A stretch of 64,000 bases of DNA, taken from Candidatus Fredericiella danica (GTDB lineage: Bacteria > Chloroflexota > Anaerolineae > Caldilineales > Caldilineaceae). The position numbers and the translations under genes were made by a program. The first letter of the stretch is position 1. Each line of letters begins with the position of its first letter. Positions 1 through 10,000 of the stretch are shown here, one piece after another. The stretch is from NCBI GenBank assembly GCA_016713335.1, contig JADJPH010000035.1, forward strand, positions 1 through 64,000, written 5' to 3'. Below the pieces are notes generated by a model. That model worked only from the letters and a program-made list of their open reading frames with translations. It had not been told where the DNA came from and did not search any database.

Positions 1-176
1 AGGGTGACGTCATAAGGCCCCTCGATGACGGCACGGGAGGCCTCCAAAAAGTATGCAATGTCAATCGCGCCGACCACGGCCAGCAATTCGTCTTCGCAGT
101 CCAGCAGGCTTAACTGGCAGCCGTCGCACGAGGCGAACTTCCAAACGGCCAGGCGTGGCTTGTGTTTCGTTGCCAT
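1..176 (-). CDS. hydD: [NiFe]-hydrogenase small subunit, N-terminal part (runs off window)
   Basis: The reverse strand from 176 reads MATKHKPRLAVWKFASCDGC followed by QLSLLDCEDELL and continues open to the window edge. The SCDGCQLSLLD motif supplies proximal [4Fe-4S] cluster ligands in small subunits of cytosolic (group 3) [NiFe]-hydrogenases. The ATG lies 1 base after the HydG stop and is preceded by GGGAGGT at about 7-nt spacing, so it is the last gene seen of a tightly packed operon. The small subunit passes electrons from the NiFe site to the HydB/HydG diaphorase side. The catalytic large subunit is expected just outside the window. Only about 58 residues are visible. Confidence 0.88.
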   Translation of the reverse strand, partial: MATKHKPRLAVWKFASCDGCQLSLLDCEDELLAVVGAIDIAYFLEASRAVIEGPYDVT

Positions 177-177
177 C

Positions 178-1014
178 TCAGACCTCCCACTTGCCGAAAA
201 AGCTCTGGATGTGATCGAGCCGGAATACCGGACCATCTTTGCAGACGAAGAGCGGGCCAAATTGGCAATGGCCACAGAGGCCGCAACCACACTTCATGTT
301 TCGCTCTGTCGAAAGATAGGTCTGCGTGACTGGTACACCACGCTTCGCCAGCGCTTGGATCGTGTAACGCATCATCACTTCAGGGCCGCACACCAGGGCC
401 ACGGAGTTTTGCGGATCAAAGGGGGCGCGCGGGATCAGTGCAGTGACCAGTCCCACGCTGCCATGCCACTCGCCCGTGGCACGGTCTACAGTTACATAAA
501 TGTCCAAGTCGAAACGTGCACGCCAGCGCTCCAACTCACTGCGGAAGAGGATATCCTCTTGCGTACGCGCACCGTATAGCAGGACGATCTTGCCGTAGTC
601 GTTGCGGTGTTCGATCATTTGGTAGAGTGCGGGCCGCAAGGGCGCCAGCCCGATGCCACCGGCGATGAGCAGGACGTCGCGCCCTTTGGCGTCGTCCAGC
701 GGCCAGGCGGTGCCGAAGGGCCCGCGCACGCCAAGCATATCGCCAGGCCGTAACCGTGCCATGGCCCGCGTGACGTTGCCGACGGCACGCGTCGTGTGGA
801 GCAGGCGGTCGGGGGCCGCCGGATCACCGCTGATCGAAATCGGGATCTCGCCCAGACCGTAGACATACAGCATGTTGAACTGGCCCGCGGCAAACGGGCT
901 ATGGCTGTTGCCATTCACCGGTTCCAGTTCGACGGTGAAGGTGTCGTCGTTTTCCTGGAAGCGCTCACGGACAGAACAGATGTATGGGATTGCGGGATGG
1001 TTATGCATGTTCAT
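178..1014 (-). CDS. hydG: Hydrogenase/sulfhydrogenase gamma subunit, FAD- and NAD(P)-binding oxidoreductase
   Basis: Ferredoxin-NADP reductase-like protein of about 278 aa. An N-terminal FAD-binding barrel is followed by a nucleotide-binding fold (LLIAGGIGLAPLRPAL, then CGPEVMM) and a C-terminal cysteine cluster (MKCGCGLCGHCQFG, then VCKDGPVF) typical of a [2Fe-2S] site. In group 3b hydrogenases this subunit exchanges electrons with NAD(P)H in the cytosol. I chose ATG 1014 rather than the longer upstream start because GGAGG sits 5 nt before it and the 14-bp overlap with the end of hydB implies translational coupling. The small subunit follows immediately. A close alternative is the electron-transfer subunit of an anaerobic sulfite reductase, but the hydrogenase neighbour decides it. 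Confidence 0.9.
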   Translation of the reverse strand: MNMHNHPAIPYICSVRERFQENDDTFTVELEPVNGNSHSPFAAGQFNMLYVYGLGEIPISISGDPAAPDRLLHTTRAVGNVTRAMARLRPGDMLGVRGPFGTAWPLDDAKGRDVLLIAGGIGLAPLRPALYQMIEHRNDYGKIVLLYGARTQEDILFRSELERWRARFDLDIYVTVDRATGEWHGSVGLVTALIPRAPFDPQNSVALVCGPEVMMRYTIQALAKRGVPVTQTYLSTERNMKCGCGLCGHCQFGPLFVCKDGPVFRLDHIQSFFGKWEV

Positions 1015-2149
1015 ATTCGCCTCCGCTGCGCAGGGCCACTGCTTCGGCCGTGATGTCGATGCCAACCGGACACCAGGTGATACAGCGTCCGCAGCCAACG
1101 CAACCACTCAGACCAAACTGGTCGCTCGATGCGACGAGCTTATGAATCAGCCATTGCCGGTAGCGAGCCTTGGCTGAGGTGCGAATGCTGCCGCTAGAGA
1201 TGAACGAAAACGACGTCGTGAAACAGGAATCGTCCTTGCGCCAGCGTTCGGCATGCTGGCCGGTGAGATCGGTTGCGTCTTCGATGGTGTAGCAGAAGCA
1301 GGTTGGGCAAACCTGCGTACAGTTGCCGCAGGTCAGACATTGCTCTGCCACCACCTCCCAATGCGGGTGTTCGTAGTTGCGATAAAGCAATTCCTTGAGA
1401 CCGTTCGTATCTAGCGTGCGCCCCATGTGGGTGGCGGTTTCGGCGATGACGGCGTTGGCCTGAGCCTGTTCCGCTTCGGTCGCCAGCCGGTGCGGTAGGG
1501 CTGCAAGCACGGCCGCACCAAGTTCGCTGCCGACTTCGACCAAAAAATAGTGGCGCTCGGCGCCAAGCACTTCGGTGAGCGCTAGATCGAATCCAGGGCC
1601 GGCTTTGGGACCCGTACCCATCGAACTGCAGAAGCAGGTGGCGCCGGCCTGACTACAGTTGACTGCTACGATGAAGGCGGCGGCGCGCCGTCTTTGGTAG
1701 TCGGTATCGATATGCGGTCCGTCCAGGTGCATGCGATCCTGGAAGTGTAGTGCGTACAGGTCACAGGCGCGCACACCAATGAGCGCATACTGAACGGCGG
1801 GCTGTTCCTCGGCAATGATCTTGAAGCCTTTGCCAGTCTGCTCTGCTTGCCACAGCCGCACGACAGGAGGGGAAAGGAATCGTTTCCACGGGTGTGGGCC
1901 GAGGGTGTAGCCAAATAGTGCAAGGTCGTCGCGGCGATGTAACCGGTAGCTGCCGCGCTCCTGTTCGTCAGTCCACCCGATCGGCAGATCATCAACGCCA
2001 CTCAGTTCATCGCAAACGATGACGCCGTCACGCGGTGTTGGGCCGATGGTCGTATAGCCCCGTGCCTGTAGGGCCTCGAAGAGAAGCGCGAAGTCACCCC
2101 GGTCGAGTACAAATGATACGGCAAAATGCGGCCGTTCCAGGTCATCCAT
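1001..2149 (-). CDS. hydB: Hydrogenase/sulfhydrogenase beta subunit, 4Fe-4S dicluster protein
   Basis: 382-aa iron-sulfur protein. The C-terminal third holds two ferredoxin-type cluster motifs, CLTCGNCTQVCPTC and CVGCGRCITWCPVG. The N-terminal part carries further cysteines (residues around RACDLY and NCSQAGATCFCSS) characteristic of the HydB / anaerobic sulfite reductase A family. It is expected to wire the HydG flavin to the hydrogenase small subunit. ATG 2149 has GGGAGG about 5 nt upstream. It lies 10 bp after the ACP-like gene and overlaps hydG by 14 bp, so all are probably one transcript. Confidence 0.9.
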   Translation of the reverse strand: MDDLERPHFAVSFVLDRGDFALLFEALQARGYTTIGPTPRDGVIVCDELSGVDDLPIGWTDEQERGSYRLHRRDDLALFGYTLGPHPWKRFLSPPVVRLWQAEQTGKGFKIIAEEQPAVQYALIGVRACDLYALHFQDRMHLDGPHIDTDYQRRRAAAFIVAVNCSQAGATCFCSSMGTGPKAGPGFDLALTEVLGAERHYFLVEVGSELGAAVLAALPHRLATEAEQAQANAVIAETATHMGRTLDTNGLKELLYRNYEHPHWEVVAEQCLTCGNCTQVCPTCFCYTIEDATDLTGQHAERWRKDDSCFTTSFSFISSGSIRTSAKARYRQWLIHKLVASSDQFGLSGCVGCGRCITWCPVGIDITAEAVALRSGGEYEHA

Positions 2150-2159
2150 AAATCCTCCC

Positions 2160-2426
2160 CTACGGCCCCATGTGGGCTAGTAGATGTGTACTCAGTTTTT
2201 CGATCGTGTTGGTCCTGCCATCGTCCGGTCCAGGGACCTCGACCCCAAGCTCTTTCGCGATGGCGTTCAGAAAATTGAGGAAATCGACCTGGTCGACTTC
2301 CAGCATTTCACGGATCTCATCATGCGGCCGCAGGGCGTTTACTTCGGCTTCCGGTGCAATCAAGCACAGGTTCTTGACGATGATCTGCTTGATCTCCTCA
2401 TGCGTTATTACTCGTGTGTTGGTCAT
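2160..2426 (-). CDS. Acyl-carrier-protein-like protein lacking the carrier serine
   Basis: 88-aa protein at the head of the hydrogenase operon. It has ACP-like helical spacing and an acidic character. At the place where ACPs carry the phosphopantetheinylated serine (D-S-L/V-D) it reads D45-Q46-V47-D48, so the carrier Ser is replaced by Gln. Start ATG 2426 is chosen because AGGAGA lies 6 nt upstream; the longer open frame to 2660 has no such support. From sequence it cannot carry a pantetheine arm in the usual way, so a structural or regulatory role with the hydrogenase is more likely. That role is inference. Confidence 0.7.
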   Translation of the reverse strand: MTNTRVITHEEIKQIIVKNLCLIAPEAEVNALRPHDEIREMLEVDQVDFLNFLNAIAKELGVEVPGPDDGRTNTIEKLSTHLLAHMGP

Positions 2427-2843
2427 AGGCTTCTCCTTGCGTTGGCAGACTCCATTCGTTCGTTGGGGTGACGACCTGCGCATGTCCGCATACCACGAAA
2501 GCCGGGCGGGCGGCAGCAACAGCCGTAGAATCACCAAGAACGACCCGTAGTGAGAAAACAGTAGGATGCGTTGGAATTCCGTGTCGCGAGGAGTGAGGGA
2601 CCCAAGGTGAACGGAATGGCGTACGCCCACTACGACCGCAATCCGAGAGGACCCAAACATGCCGGCCAGGCAAGACGTATAAGCGGACCGGCGACACTAG
2701 TGATATTTTTCACAATCAACTTGAATCAGTGTACTGGTAAGGCGCATCGTAGACAACTGGTCTACTGGCTAGGTTCATACCTGGCCAGTAGACTGGGTAT
2801 GGTCAACTTCATTTGGCGCATGCCGGGGGAGGGGTATGTCGCG
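2427..2843. other. Intergenic region upstream of the divergent hydrogenase operon
   Basis: About 420 bp with no supported gene. It should contain the leftward hydrogenase promoter, but I could not fix convincing -35/-10 boxes. The only clear structure is the 15-bp-arm palindrome listed separately at 2760-2793. Confidence 0.5.
2760..2793. repeat. Near-perfect 15-bp inverted repeat, 4-nt loop
   Basis: GTCTACTGGCTAGGT (2760-2774), loop TCAT, ACCTGGCCAGTAGAC (2779-2793), with one mismatch between arms. No T-run follows on either strand, so it is not an obvious intrinsic terminator. It lies between divergent promoters and may be an operator or an RNA hairpin. Confidence 0.6.
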
Positions 2844-2872
2844 TTGACAAAGTCGTAGGTGCACGCTAGATT
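2844..2872 (+). promoter_or_regulatory. Sigma-70-type promoter for the beta-helix gene
   Basis: TTGACA (2844-2849), a 17-nt spacer, then TAGATT (2867-2872). The -35 box is consensus and the spacing ideal. It lies about 105 bp upstream of the ATG at 2978. Confidence 0.6.
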
Positions 2873-2888
2873 GTTGATCACGAAACAA
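2871..2888. promoter_or_regulatory. Candidate operator overlapping the -10 edge
   Basis: TTGTT (2871-2875), 8 nt, AACAA (2884-2888). The short dyad overlaps the end of the -10 box and the likely transcription start, a typical place for a repressor site. Arms are only 5 bp, so chance is possible. Confidence 0.25.
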
Positions 2889-2977
2889 TTTTTAGGTTCG
2901 TGCTTCGATAACCTCAGCCCCCACTGCCGGCCCCCGATCCTGCGCGCCGGCAGAGATTGAATGAAAGGCACTCCCCT

Positions 2978-5232
2978 ATGCGCACATCTCTTCTCAAGTC
3001 AGTTGTTGCCACCTGCGGCCTGATGTTGGCGTTGGCCTTTGCGCTGGGCCTGGTTCATCCGGTCTATGCCGCCACCTGGCTCGTCGACACAGCGGTAGAT
3101 GAGGTGGATGGTAGTTGCACCGACGGCGACTGCTCGCTGCGCGACGCCATTGCCGCTGCGGCTGACGGCGACACCATTCTATTTGCCGGCGATTTCACGA
3201 TCTTTCTGGACGGGCCACTGGATCTTGCCAAAACGATCACGATCAGTGGCGAGTCGCACGCGATTGCAGTGAGCGGCGATAGCGCCGGAGATGGTAGTCC
3301 GAATGTGCGGGTATTTCATGTGGCGCCCACCGGCGCCGCCACGCTCGCGAATATCAGTGTCATTAGTGGGACGACACCGTCCGGGCCAGATGATGGCTGC
3401 CCAGCGTTTTGTGGCGGCGGGATCGTAGTGGATGAAGGCGGCGCCCTGACCATACTAAACGCCACCGTTGCCGGCAACGGTGGGCACCGCGGTGGGGGCA
3501 TCGCCTCCATGGGAGCCTTGACGGTGCTGAGCGGTACGATCTCCGGCAACTCGGCCAGGTTATCGGCCGGGGCAATCTGGAGCAGCGGTGCACTCACCGT
3601 GGTCGATAGCACCATTGCCTACAACCTGGCGATCACCACCGCCGGCGGAATTCGCGTAGAGTCCGGCATTGCCAGCATCAGCAACACTGCGATCTACAAC
3701 AACGAAGCAATCGATGGCGGTGGCCTTTATGTCGTTGGCGAGGCGTCGGTGGCAGGCGGTGAATTTGAAGGCAACTTTTCGCAGAGAGGTGGCGGAATCT
3801 TTGTTGAAAGTAGCGGCGTGCTGACGCTTTCAAACGGCCTGCTTGATTGGAACGAAGCACTGTTCGGTGGTGGTGGCGTTCACTCATCCGGGCTCGTATC
3901 TGTGTCGAACACTCTATTTCAACATAGCTATGCCGGCAATGGTGATGGTGGTGGCATTTACAACGCCGGTGGCACACTCTCCGTTGCAAGTAGCCGTTTT
4001 TTTCTACAATGGTGCGTCCGGGGGAGGAGGTATTGCCAGTACGGCGGTGCTAACCGTGACGGACAGCATCTTTGCGGTGAATACCCTCAACCTTGCCGGC
4101 GGCGGTCTTTACTTGGTGGGGCTGGGGTCATCCGCCTTCCTTGCGCGCGTCTCGATCCGTGCTAATTGGGCTGAATACAATGGCGGTGGATTGCTCAGCG
4201 CCGGTGGTGTACTTACGCTGGTGGATAGCGCAGTCGAGAGAAATGAGGCCATGAACGGAGGCGGAATCGCCGCCGGCTTCGGCACAGTCAATGTGGTGAG
4301 GAGCAACTTCACCGACAACTGGGCCACGAAAATCGGCGGCGGTGTCTATAACGCTTGACGGGAAATCTCATACCTGACGGACAGCCAGATTTCCGACAAT
4401 TTGGCCGAAGGTGGGGGCGGTATTCACAACATCGGTGCTTTGACCGTCACGAACAGTACGGTTGCGTCAAATGAAGCTACTGACGGCGGTGGCATCGACA
4501 ATACCAACTCAGTGCGCTACTCAACAGCACGCTACACAGCAACAGCGCTGCGCAGGGTGGTGGCATCCACAATACGGGCGTCTTGACTGTGGCGACGAGC
4601 ACGATCCGCGATAATAAGGCTACTCAGGGTGGCGGCATCAACAATACTGGCGCCGCAACGCTCGTGAACAGCACCCTTGCCTACAATTGGGCTCCCCAAG
4701 GCGGCGCCGTCGAAAATGCCGGCACAGTGACGATTTCAAACAGCACCATTGCCTACAATCAGGGTTACCAGGGCACCGGGATCAACAATACCGGCGTGGC
4801 CACCTTATGGAATAGCACGGTTAGCCTCAATTCAAGCGGGATTAGTAATGGCGGTATACTGAACCTGAGCAATTCGCTGCTGGCTAAAAACTATGACCCT
4901 GGTGATTGTGTCAATGTGGGTAGCGGTGCAATCGGCGTCAATGATCACAATCTGATCGTGGACAGTGATGCGCGGCGTGCAACATTGACAACGGCTCCGG
5001 TGGCAGCATCATAGGAAGAGTTGCCTTGCTCAAGCCTCTCCGGGATAACGGCGGTTCAACACAGACCATGGCACTCGCGTTTGGTTCGCCGGCAATCGAT
5101 GCCGGCAGTAGTGTAAATTGCCCCCTGACAGACCAACGCGGCGCGGCCCGTCCCAATGGTCCCGCTTGCGACATTGGCGCCTATGAAGTGATTGCGGTGC
5201 ACACCTATTTGCCAGCCATCCTCAAGGAGTGA
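2978..5232 (+). pseudogene. Secreted right-handed beta-helix surface protein, broken frame
   Basis: Begins with a signal peptide (MRTSLLKSVVATCGLMLALA, ending near VYAA), then the CSLRDA motif of CSLREA-type surface proteins. Many parallel beta-helix rungs follow (GGGI.N.G.LT...S...N patterns), then the end module SPAIDAG...C.LTDQRG...CDIGAYE and the C-terminus YLPAILKE. A single polypeptide would be about 750 aa, but the frame is lost near 3997 (T7 run), stopped in frame at 4356-4358, and shifted again near 4505-4530 and near 4970. All pieces continue the same rung pattern, so indel errors are as likely as decay. ATG 2978 is preferred over TTG 2957 because AAAGG lies 9 nt upstream and the signal peptide starts there. 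The kinase gene follows directly. Confidence 0.75.
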
Positions 5233-5249
5233 CGGTAACGAGTCAAACT

Positions 5250-6785
5250 ATGCCGAACAACTATCTGATCGGGGTTGATCTCGGGACAAGCGTCGTCAAG
5301 GCGACGTTGCTCCATATCGATGGCGTTGCGGTGGCTGCCGCACACCGGGCGATGAGCATTGCCCGGCCGGCGCCGGGGCTTGCCGAGCAGGATCCAGAGG
5401 CATTTGAGGCGGCGACGTATGCGACGATCCGCGAGGTGATGGAACGTTCAGGGGTTGCGCCCGGTGCAGTGGCTGCCATCGCCTTTGCGGGGCAGATGGG
5501 CGGCGCGCTGGGCGTTGATATCGCCGGGGAGGCGCTCACACCGTGGTATCCATCGACGCTTGATACACGTTATGTGCCCTATTTGACGCCGGTGATGGCG
5601 CGGGCTGGTGATCGCGTGTGGGCGATCGGCGGCGCCGTGCCGCTGGTGGCGCCACGTATGGCCTGGTGGAAGGCGGTGCATCCCGGCGTCTATGCCCATA
5701 TTCACAAGTTCATGATCCTGGCTAACTACGTCGCGGCACGCCTGGGCGGGGTGCGCGGCGAGGATCTGTTCATCGATCCTTCCTACCTGATCTTCGCCGG
5801 GGTGGCCGATACTGCAAATCGACGCTGGTCGCCTGAACTGATGGCGGTTTGGGACTTTCCCGAAGCAAAGTTGCCAAGAATTGCAGCCGCAGATGCCGTC
5901 GTGGGGAAGCTGACGCCGGCTGCGGCCAGTGCGTGCGGATTAGTCGCAGGTATCCCACTCGTTGCCGGCGCCGGCGACCAGGTCGCAGGATTTCTTGGCG
6001 CGGGGTTGGTCGAGAATGGCGAGATGATCGATGTCGCCGGCACCTTTCCGGTGCTGGGCACCTGTCTGGATCATTTTGTGGTCGACGCTACGCATCGGAT
6101 GTGGCAGACGATGCCCGACCCGCTGGGGCCGAATCACTGGTACCCGCTCACCTACATCGGCGGCGGTGGGCTGACGCATCGCTGGTTTTTGGAACAGTTC
6201 GGCCCGCTTGATGCAGGTGCTGCCGGCACGGATCTCTACGCCCGGTGGGACGCGGCGGCGGCGACGGTTGAACCGGGCGCGGAGGGGCTGATCTTTATCC
6301 CCCACTTATTGGGCCGAGCCTGTCCCGACGACCCGGCAGTGCGTGGGGCGTGGATTGGGTTTTCATGGACGCACGAACCTCGCCACTTCTATCGGGCAGT
6401 GCTGGAATCGATTGGATACGATTTTGCGGTGGCGCTTGGGTTGCTGCGGGAGATGGAGCCTACGTTGCCGCCCAGGGAGGTGCGGGTGATCGGCGGTGGG
6501 GCGCGTAGCGGCGTCTGGAATCAGCTCAAGAGTGATATCTTGGGGGTTCCGTATCGACGTCTGGCCGTCATCGACCGTGCGGCGTTGGGGTGCGCCATCA
6601 TTGCGGGACATGCGGTCGGAATCTATCCGGATATGGCAGCCGTTGCACGGAAGTTTGCGCAGCCGGAGGCTGGGTGGATGCCGGATGTGGCAGCGCATGA
6701 GCGGTATCGTGGGTATGTGAAGGTGTATGATGAGGCTTTTGTGGGATTGAGGGGGGTGTTTGAAGGGTTGGAGAGGGAGAGGTGA
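5250..6785 (+). CDS. FGGY-family carbohydrate kinase (xylulokinase-like)
   Basis: About 511 aa, the usual length for FGGY kinases. The N-terminal ATPase lobe starts IGVDLGTSVVKATL (phosphate-binding loop) and has AFAGQMGG. The C-terminal lobe has the FGGY-type segment VIGGGARSGVWNQLKSDILG. It should phosphorylate a pentulose, hexulose or polyol using ATP in the cytosol; the substrate cannot be read from sequence. The frame opens with GTG 5229, overlapping the stop of the beta-helix gene. I prefer ATG 5250, where homology begins, although neither start has a well-spaced ribosome-binding site. No sugar transporter is adjacent. The stop codon merges with a tandem octamer repeat. Confidence 0.85.
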   Translation: MPNNYLIGVDLGTSVVKATLLHIDGVAVAAAHRAMSIARPAPGLAEQDPEAFEAATYATIREVMERSGVAPGAVAAIAFAGQMGGALGVDIAGEALTPWYPSTLDTRYVPYLTPVMARAGDRVWAIGGAVPLVAPRMAWWKAVHPGVYAHIHKFMILANYVAARLGGVRGEDLFIDPSYLIFAGVADTANRRWSPELMAVWDFPEAKLPRIAAADAVVGKLTPAAASACGLVAGIPLVAGAGDQVAGFLGAGLVENGEMIDVAGTFPVLGTCLDHFVVDATHRMWQTMPDPLGPNHWYPLTYIGGGGLTHRWFLEQFGPLDAGAAGTDLYARWDAAAATVEPGAEGLIFIPHLLGRACPDDPAVRGAWIGFSWTHEPRHFYRAVLESIGYDFAVALGLLREMEPTLPPREVRVIGGGARSGVWNQLKSDILGVPYRRLAVIDRAALGCAIIAGHAVGIYPDMAAVARKFAQPEAGWMPDVAAHERYRGYVKVYDEAFVGLRGVFEGLERER

Positions 6786-6921
6786 GACAGGGAGACAAAG
6801 AGACAAAGAGACAAGGAGACAGGGAGACAAGGAGACAAGGAGACAAGGAGACAAGGAGACAAGGAGACAAGGAGACAAGGAGACAAGGAGACAAGGAGAC
6901 AAGAGACAGGGAGACAAGGAA
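6784..6921. repeat. (GGAGACAR)n octamer microsatellite
   Basis: About 17 head-to-tail copies of an 8-bp unit, mostly GGAGACAA with some GGAGACAG and a few GAGACAAA variants. The first copy overlaps the TGA stop of the FGGY kinase. The open frames through it (SPCLLVSL repeats on the minus strand) are artefacts of the repeat. A related (GGAGACAG)n tract lies at 50310-50362. Confidence 0.9.
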
Positions 6922-7053
6922 GAGATAGCAGTACAACGAATCACCGTGATTTGGTGACGATTGCACCTGGTGATTCGAGGTATTGGCGAGTATGCTAGTT
7001 GGCAGTTTGCCTCCGCTTTGCGAGTTGAATTCACGGCTAATCACTTCTTTCAC

Positions 7054-10000
7054 ATGCTGGATTCCATGTTCCGCCTGGTTCGCTTTTGTCTGGTTACAAT
7101 CTGTTTGTTTGGGACTTTGCTGTGGCCGGGATCGACGCTGGCGCAGGCTGAGGCCGGTTCGCTGCCGCCGGAGGCGCCGGATACGCCCATTCGCTTTGAG
7201 CGGCTGACGCAGGAAGAGGGGCTGTCTCAGAACTCCGTGTTGGCGCTGTTTCAGGACCGAGAAGGCTTTCTCTGGATTGGCACCCAGGACGGCTTGAATC
7301 GCTACGACGGGTACAATTTCGCCGTCTACAAAAACAACGTCGATGATCCGGAGAGCATCAGCCTGGCCTCGATCCTGGAGATCACACAAGATCGCAAGGG
7401 TGATATCTGGGTAGGCACGTGGGGTGGGGGGCTGAACAAGTTGGATCCGCTGACGGGCAAGTTCACCCGCTATCAGCACGACCCCAATGATCCCGGCAGC
7501 CTGCCGCACGATCTGGTGCCCGCCGTCTTGGAGGACAGTCGTGGTGTGCTCTGGGTGGGGACCCAGGGCGGTGGGCTGGCGACGTTGGATCGCGAAACCG
7601 GGCAGTTCACCACCTATCACCACAACCCGGACGATCCGGACAGCCTCGGCAGCAACTTCATTTCGGCCCTGATGGAAGATGATGCCGGCGCACTCTGGGT
7701 CGGCACCGGCGGCTTCAACATGGACGGATCGGGACTCGATCGGTTCGACCCTGAAACCGGAAAGTTTTTCCACTATGCGCATGATCCGGCGGACCCCGAC
7801 TCGCTCAGCAGCAATTCGGTTTCGTCCTGCTGCCCGCCGGCGACGGCAAGATCTGGGCCGGCACCGGCGGTTTTGGGGTGGATGGCGCTGGCCTCAACCT
7901 GGTGGATCCAAAGACCGGGTTGGTCACTCGCTTTGTGCACGACGAGCGTGACCCGGCGAGCCTCTCCAGCAACAATGTGACGTCGCTCAATCGCGACAGC
8001 GCCGGCCGATTTGGGTCACCACCTGGGGCGGTGGTCTGGAGCAGTTGCAGCGTGTGGGTGAACAGGTCCGCTTTACGCATACGCGCCACGATCCTTTTGA
8101 CCCAGCAAGTATCAGCACCGACATTCTGTGGACGACGCTGGAGGATCGGGCCGGCGTATTGTGGATTGGCTCCATCAATGGGGGACTCAATAAGCTCAAT
8201 CCGCAGATGCAGCGCTTCAAGCTCTATCGTAATCGCCCGAACGATCCCAACAGCCTGAGTTTCGATGTCATTGGTGGCTTTTATGAGGATCGCGAGGGTG
8301 GGCTATGGATCGGCACGTGGGGTGGCGGGCTGAACTACTTCGACCGCACGACGGGCAAATTTACACACTATCAGCACGATCCGAGCAATCCGGATAGTCT
8401 GACGAACGACACTGTCAGCACGGTCTTTGAAGACGATGCGGGAGCACTGTGGGTCGGCACCTTCAACGGGCTTGACAAACTCGATCGCACTACGGGGAAG
8501 TTCACCCACTACAAACACGATCCGTCTGACTTGAACACTCCTGTCCACGACAGTATCTATACCATCGTGCCGGTTGGCGATGGCCGGGCATGGGTCGGGA
8601 CGCTTGGCGGGCTTGATCTGCTCGACCCGGCGACGGGGTCGTTTACGCATTTTGTGAATGATCCCGCGGATCCAGGGAGTTTGCCCGGTAATGAAGTGTC
8701 TGAGATCTATGCTGCCCCGTCCGGTAAACTCTGGATTGGCACCTGGCATAACGGGATGGCATACCTTGATCCGGACGCCTGGGCGGCGGGTGAAGTTCGC
8801 TTCGTGCGCTATCGGCACGATCCCAACGATTCCTCAAGCCTGAGTGACGATGGGGTTTGGGCGATCCATGAAGATCGCACGGGAGCGATCTGGGCGGGCA
8901 CACAGGCAGGTCTCAACCGGTTGGACCCGGTGACGGGCAAATTCACGCATTTCTACGAGAAGGATGGTTTGCCCAACAACTCTGCTATCTGCATCGAACA
9001 GGATGCGGAAGGCAATCTCTGGATTGCGACGAACAACGGGTTGGTGCGGATGAATCCCGTACTGATGCGTTTCCGCAGTTTTGATGTGAGTCACGGTCTG
9101 CAGAGCAATGAGTTCGATTCCGGCGCCTGCATGCGCAGCGCCAATGGCGAACTCTATTTTGGTGGTGTGCACGGTGTCAACGTCTTTCGCCCGGAAGAGA
9201 TTCGCGACAATTCCGCGCCGCCGCCCGTGGCGATCACCGGGTTCCGCGTCTTCAACAAGCCGGTGACCGTGGACCTGACCGGTGCAACGCCGATCGACCT
9301 CTCTTATCAGGAAAACTTCATCTCGTTTGACTTTGCCGCGCTTGATTATCATGCGCCGGATCAGAACCACTATGCCTACAAACTCGACGGCTTTGATGAG
9401 GAGTGGGTGGAAGCCGGCGACCGCCGCTACGCAAGTTACACCAATTTGCCGGCCGGCGAATATGTTTTCCGGGTGCGTGGTTCGAACAATGACGACGTCT
9501 GGAATGAGGCCGGTGTCGCTCTACCGCTGCGCGTGTCGCCGCCGATTTGGGGTACGTGGTGGTTCAGGGTGATTGGTGTTGCGCTCTTGATGGGTGCGGT
9601 GTTGGGTGGGTATGGGTGGCGCGTGAACCAGATTCGGACGCAGAATCGCCGGCTGGAGCAGAAAGTGACCCAGCAGACGGCAGAATTGCGCCATGAGATT
9701 GAACAGCGCAAGGTGGTGGAGGCGGCGCTGGCGCAGAAAGCGGCGGACGATGCTGTCATGGCCGAGCGCACCCGTCTTGCGCGCGATCTGCATGATGCGG
9801 TCACGCAGACGCTTTTTTCGGCGAGTCTGATCGCCGAGGTGCTGCCGGATCTGTATGCAGCGGATCCCGAAGACGGTGCGCAGAGTGCTGAGGAGTTGCG
9901 CCAATTGACACGTGGTGCGCTGGCGGAGATGCGCACGCTGCTGCTTGAACTGCGTCCTGCGGCGGTCACGCAGGCGCGTCTTGAAGATCTGATCCGGCAA

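Noticed and set aside
6938..6976. GAATCACC/GGTGATTC dyad upstream of the sensor kinase as an operator
   Set aside because: Arms are 8 bp and 23 nt apart with a competing inner dyad, and there is no promoter to anchor it. Possible but unsupported.
6598..7782. 394-codon minus-strand frame with SPCLLVSL repeats
   Set aside because: It is antisense to the FGGY kinase and to the sensor-kinase gene and is carried through by the octamer repeat.
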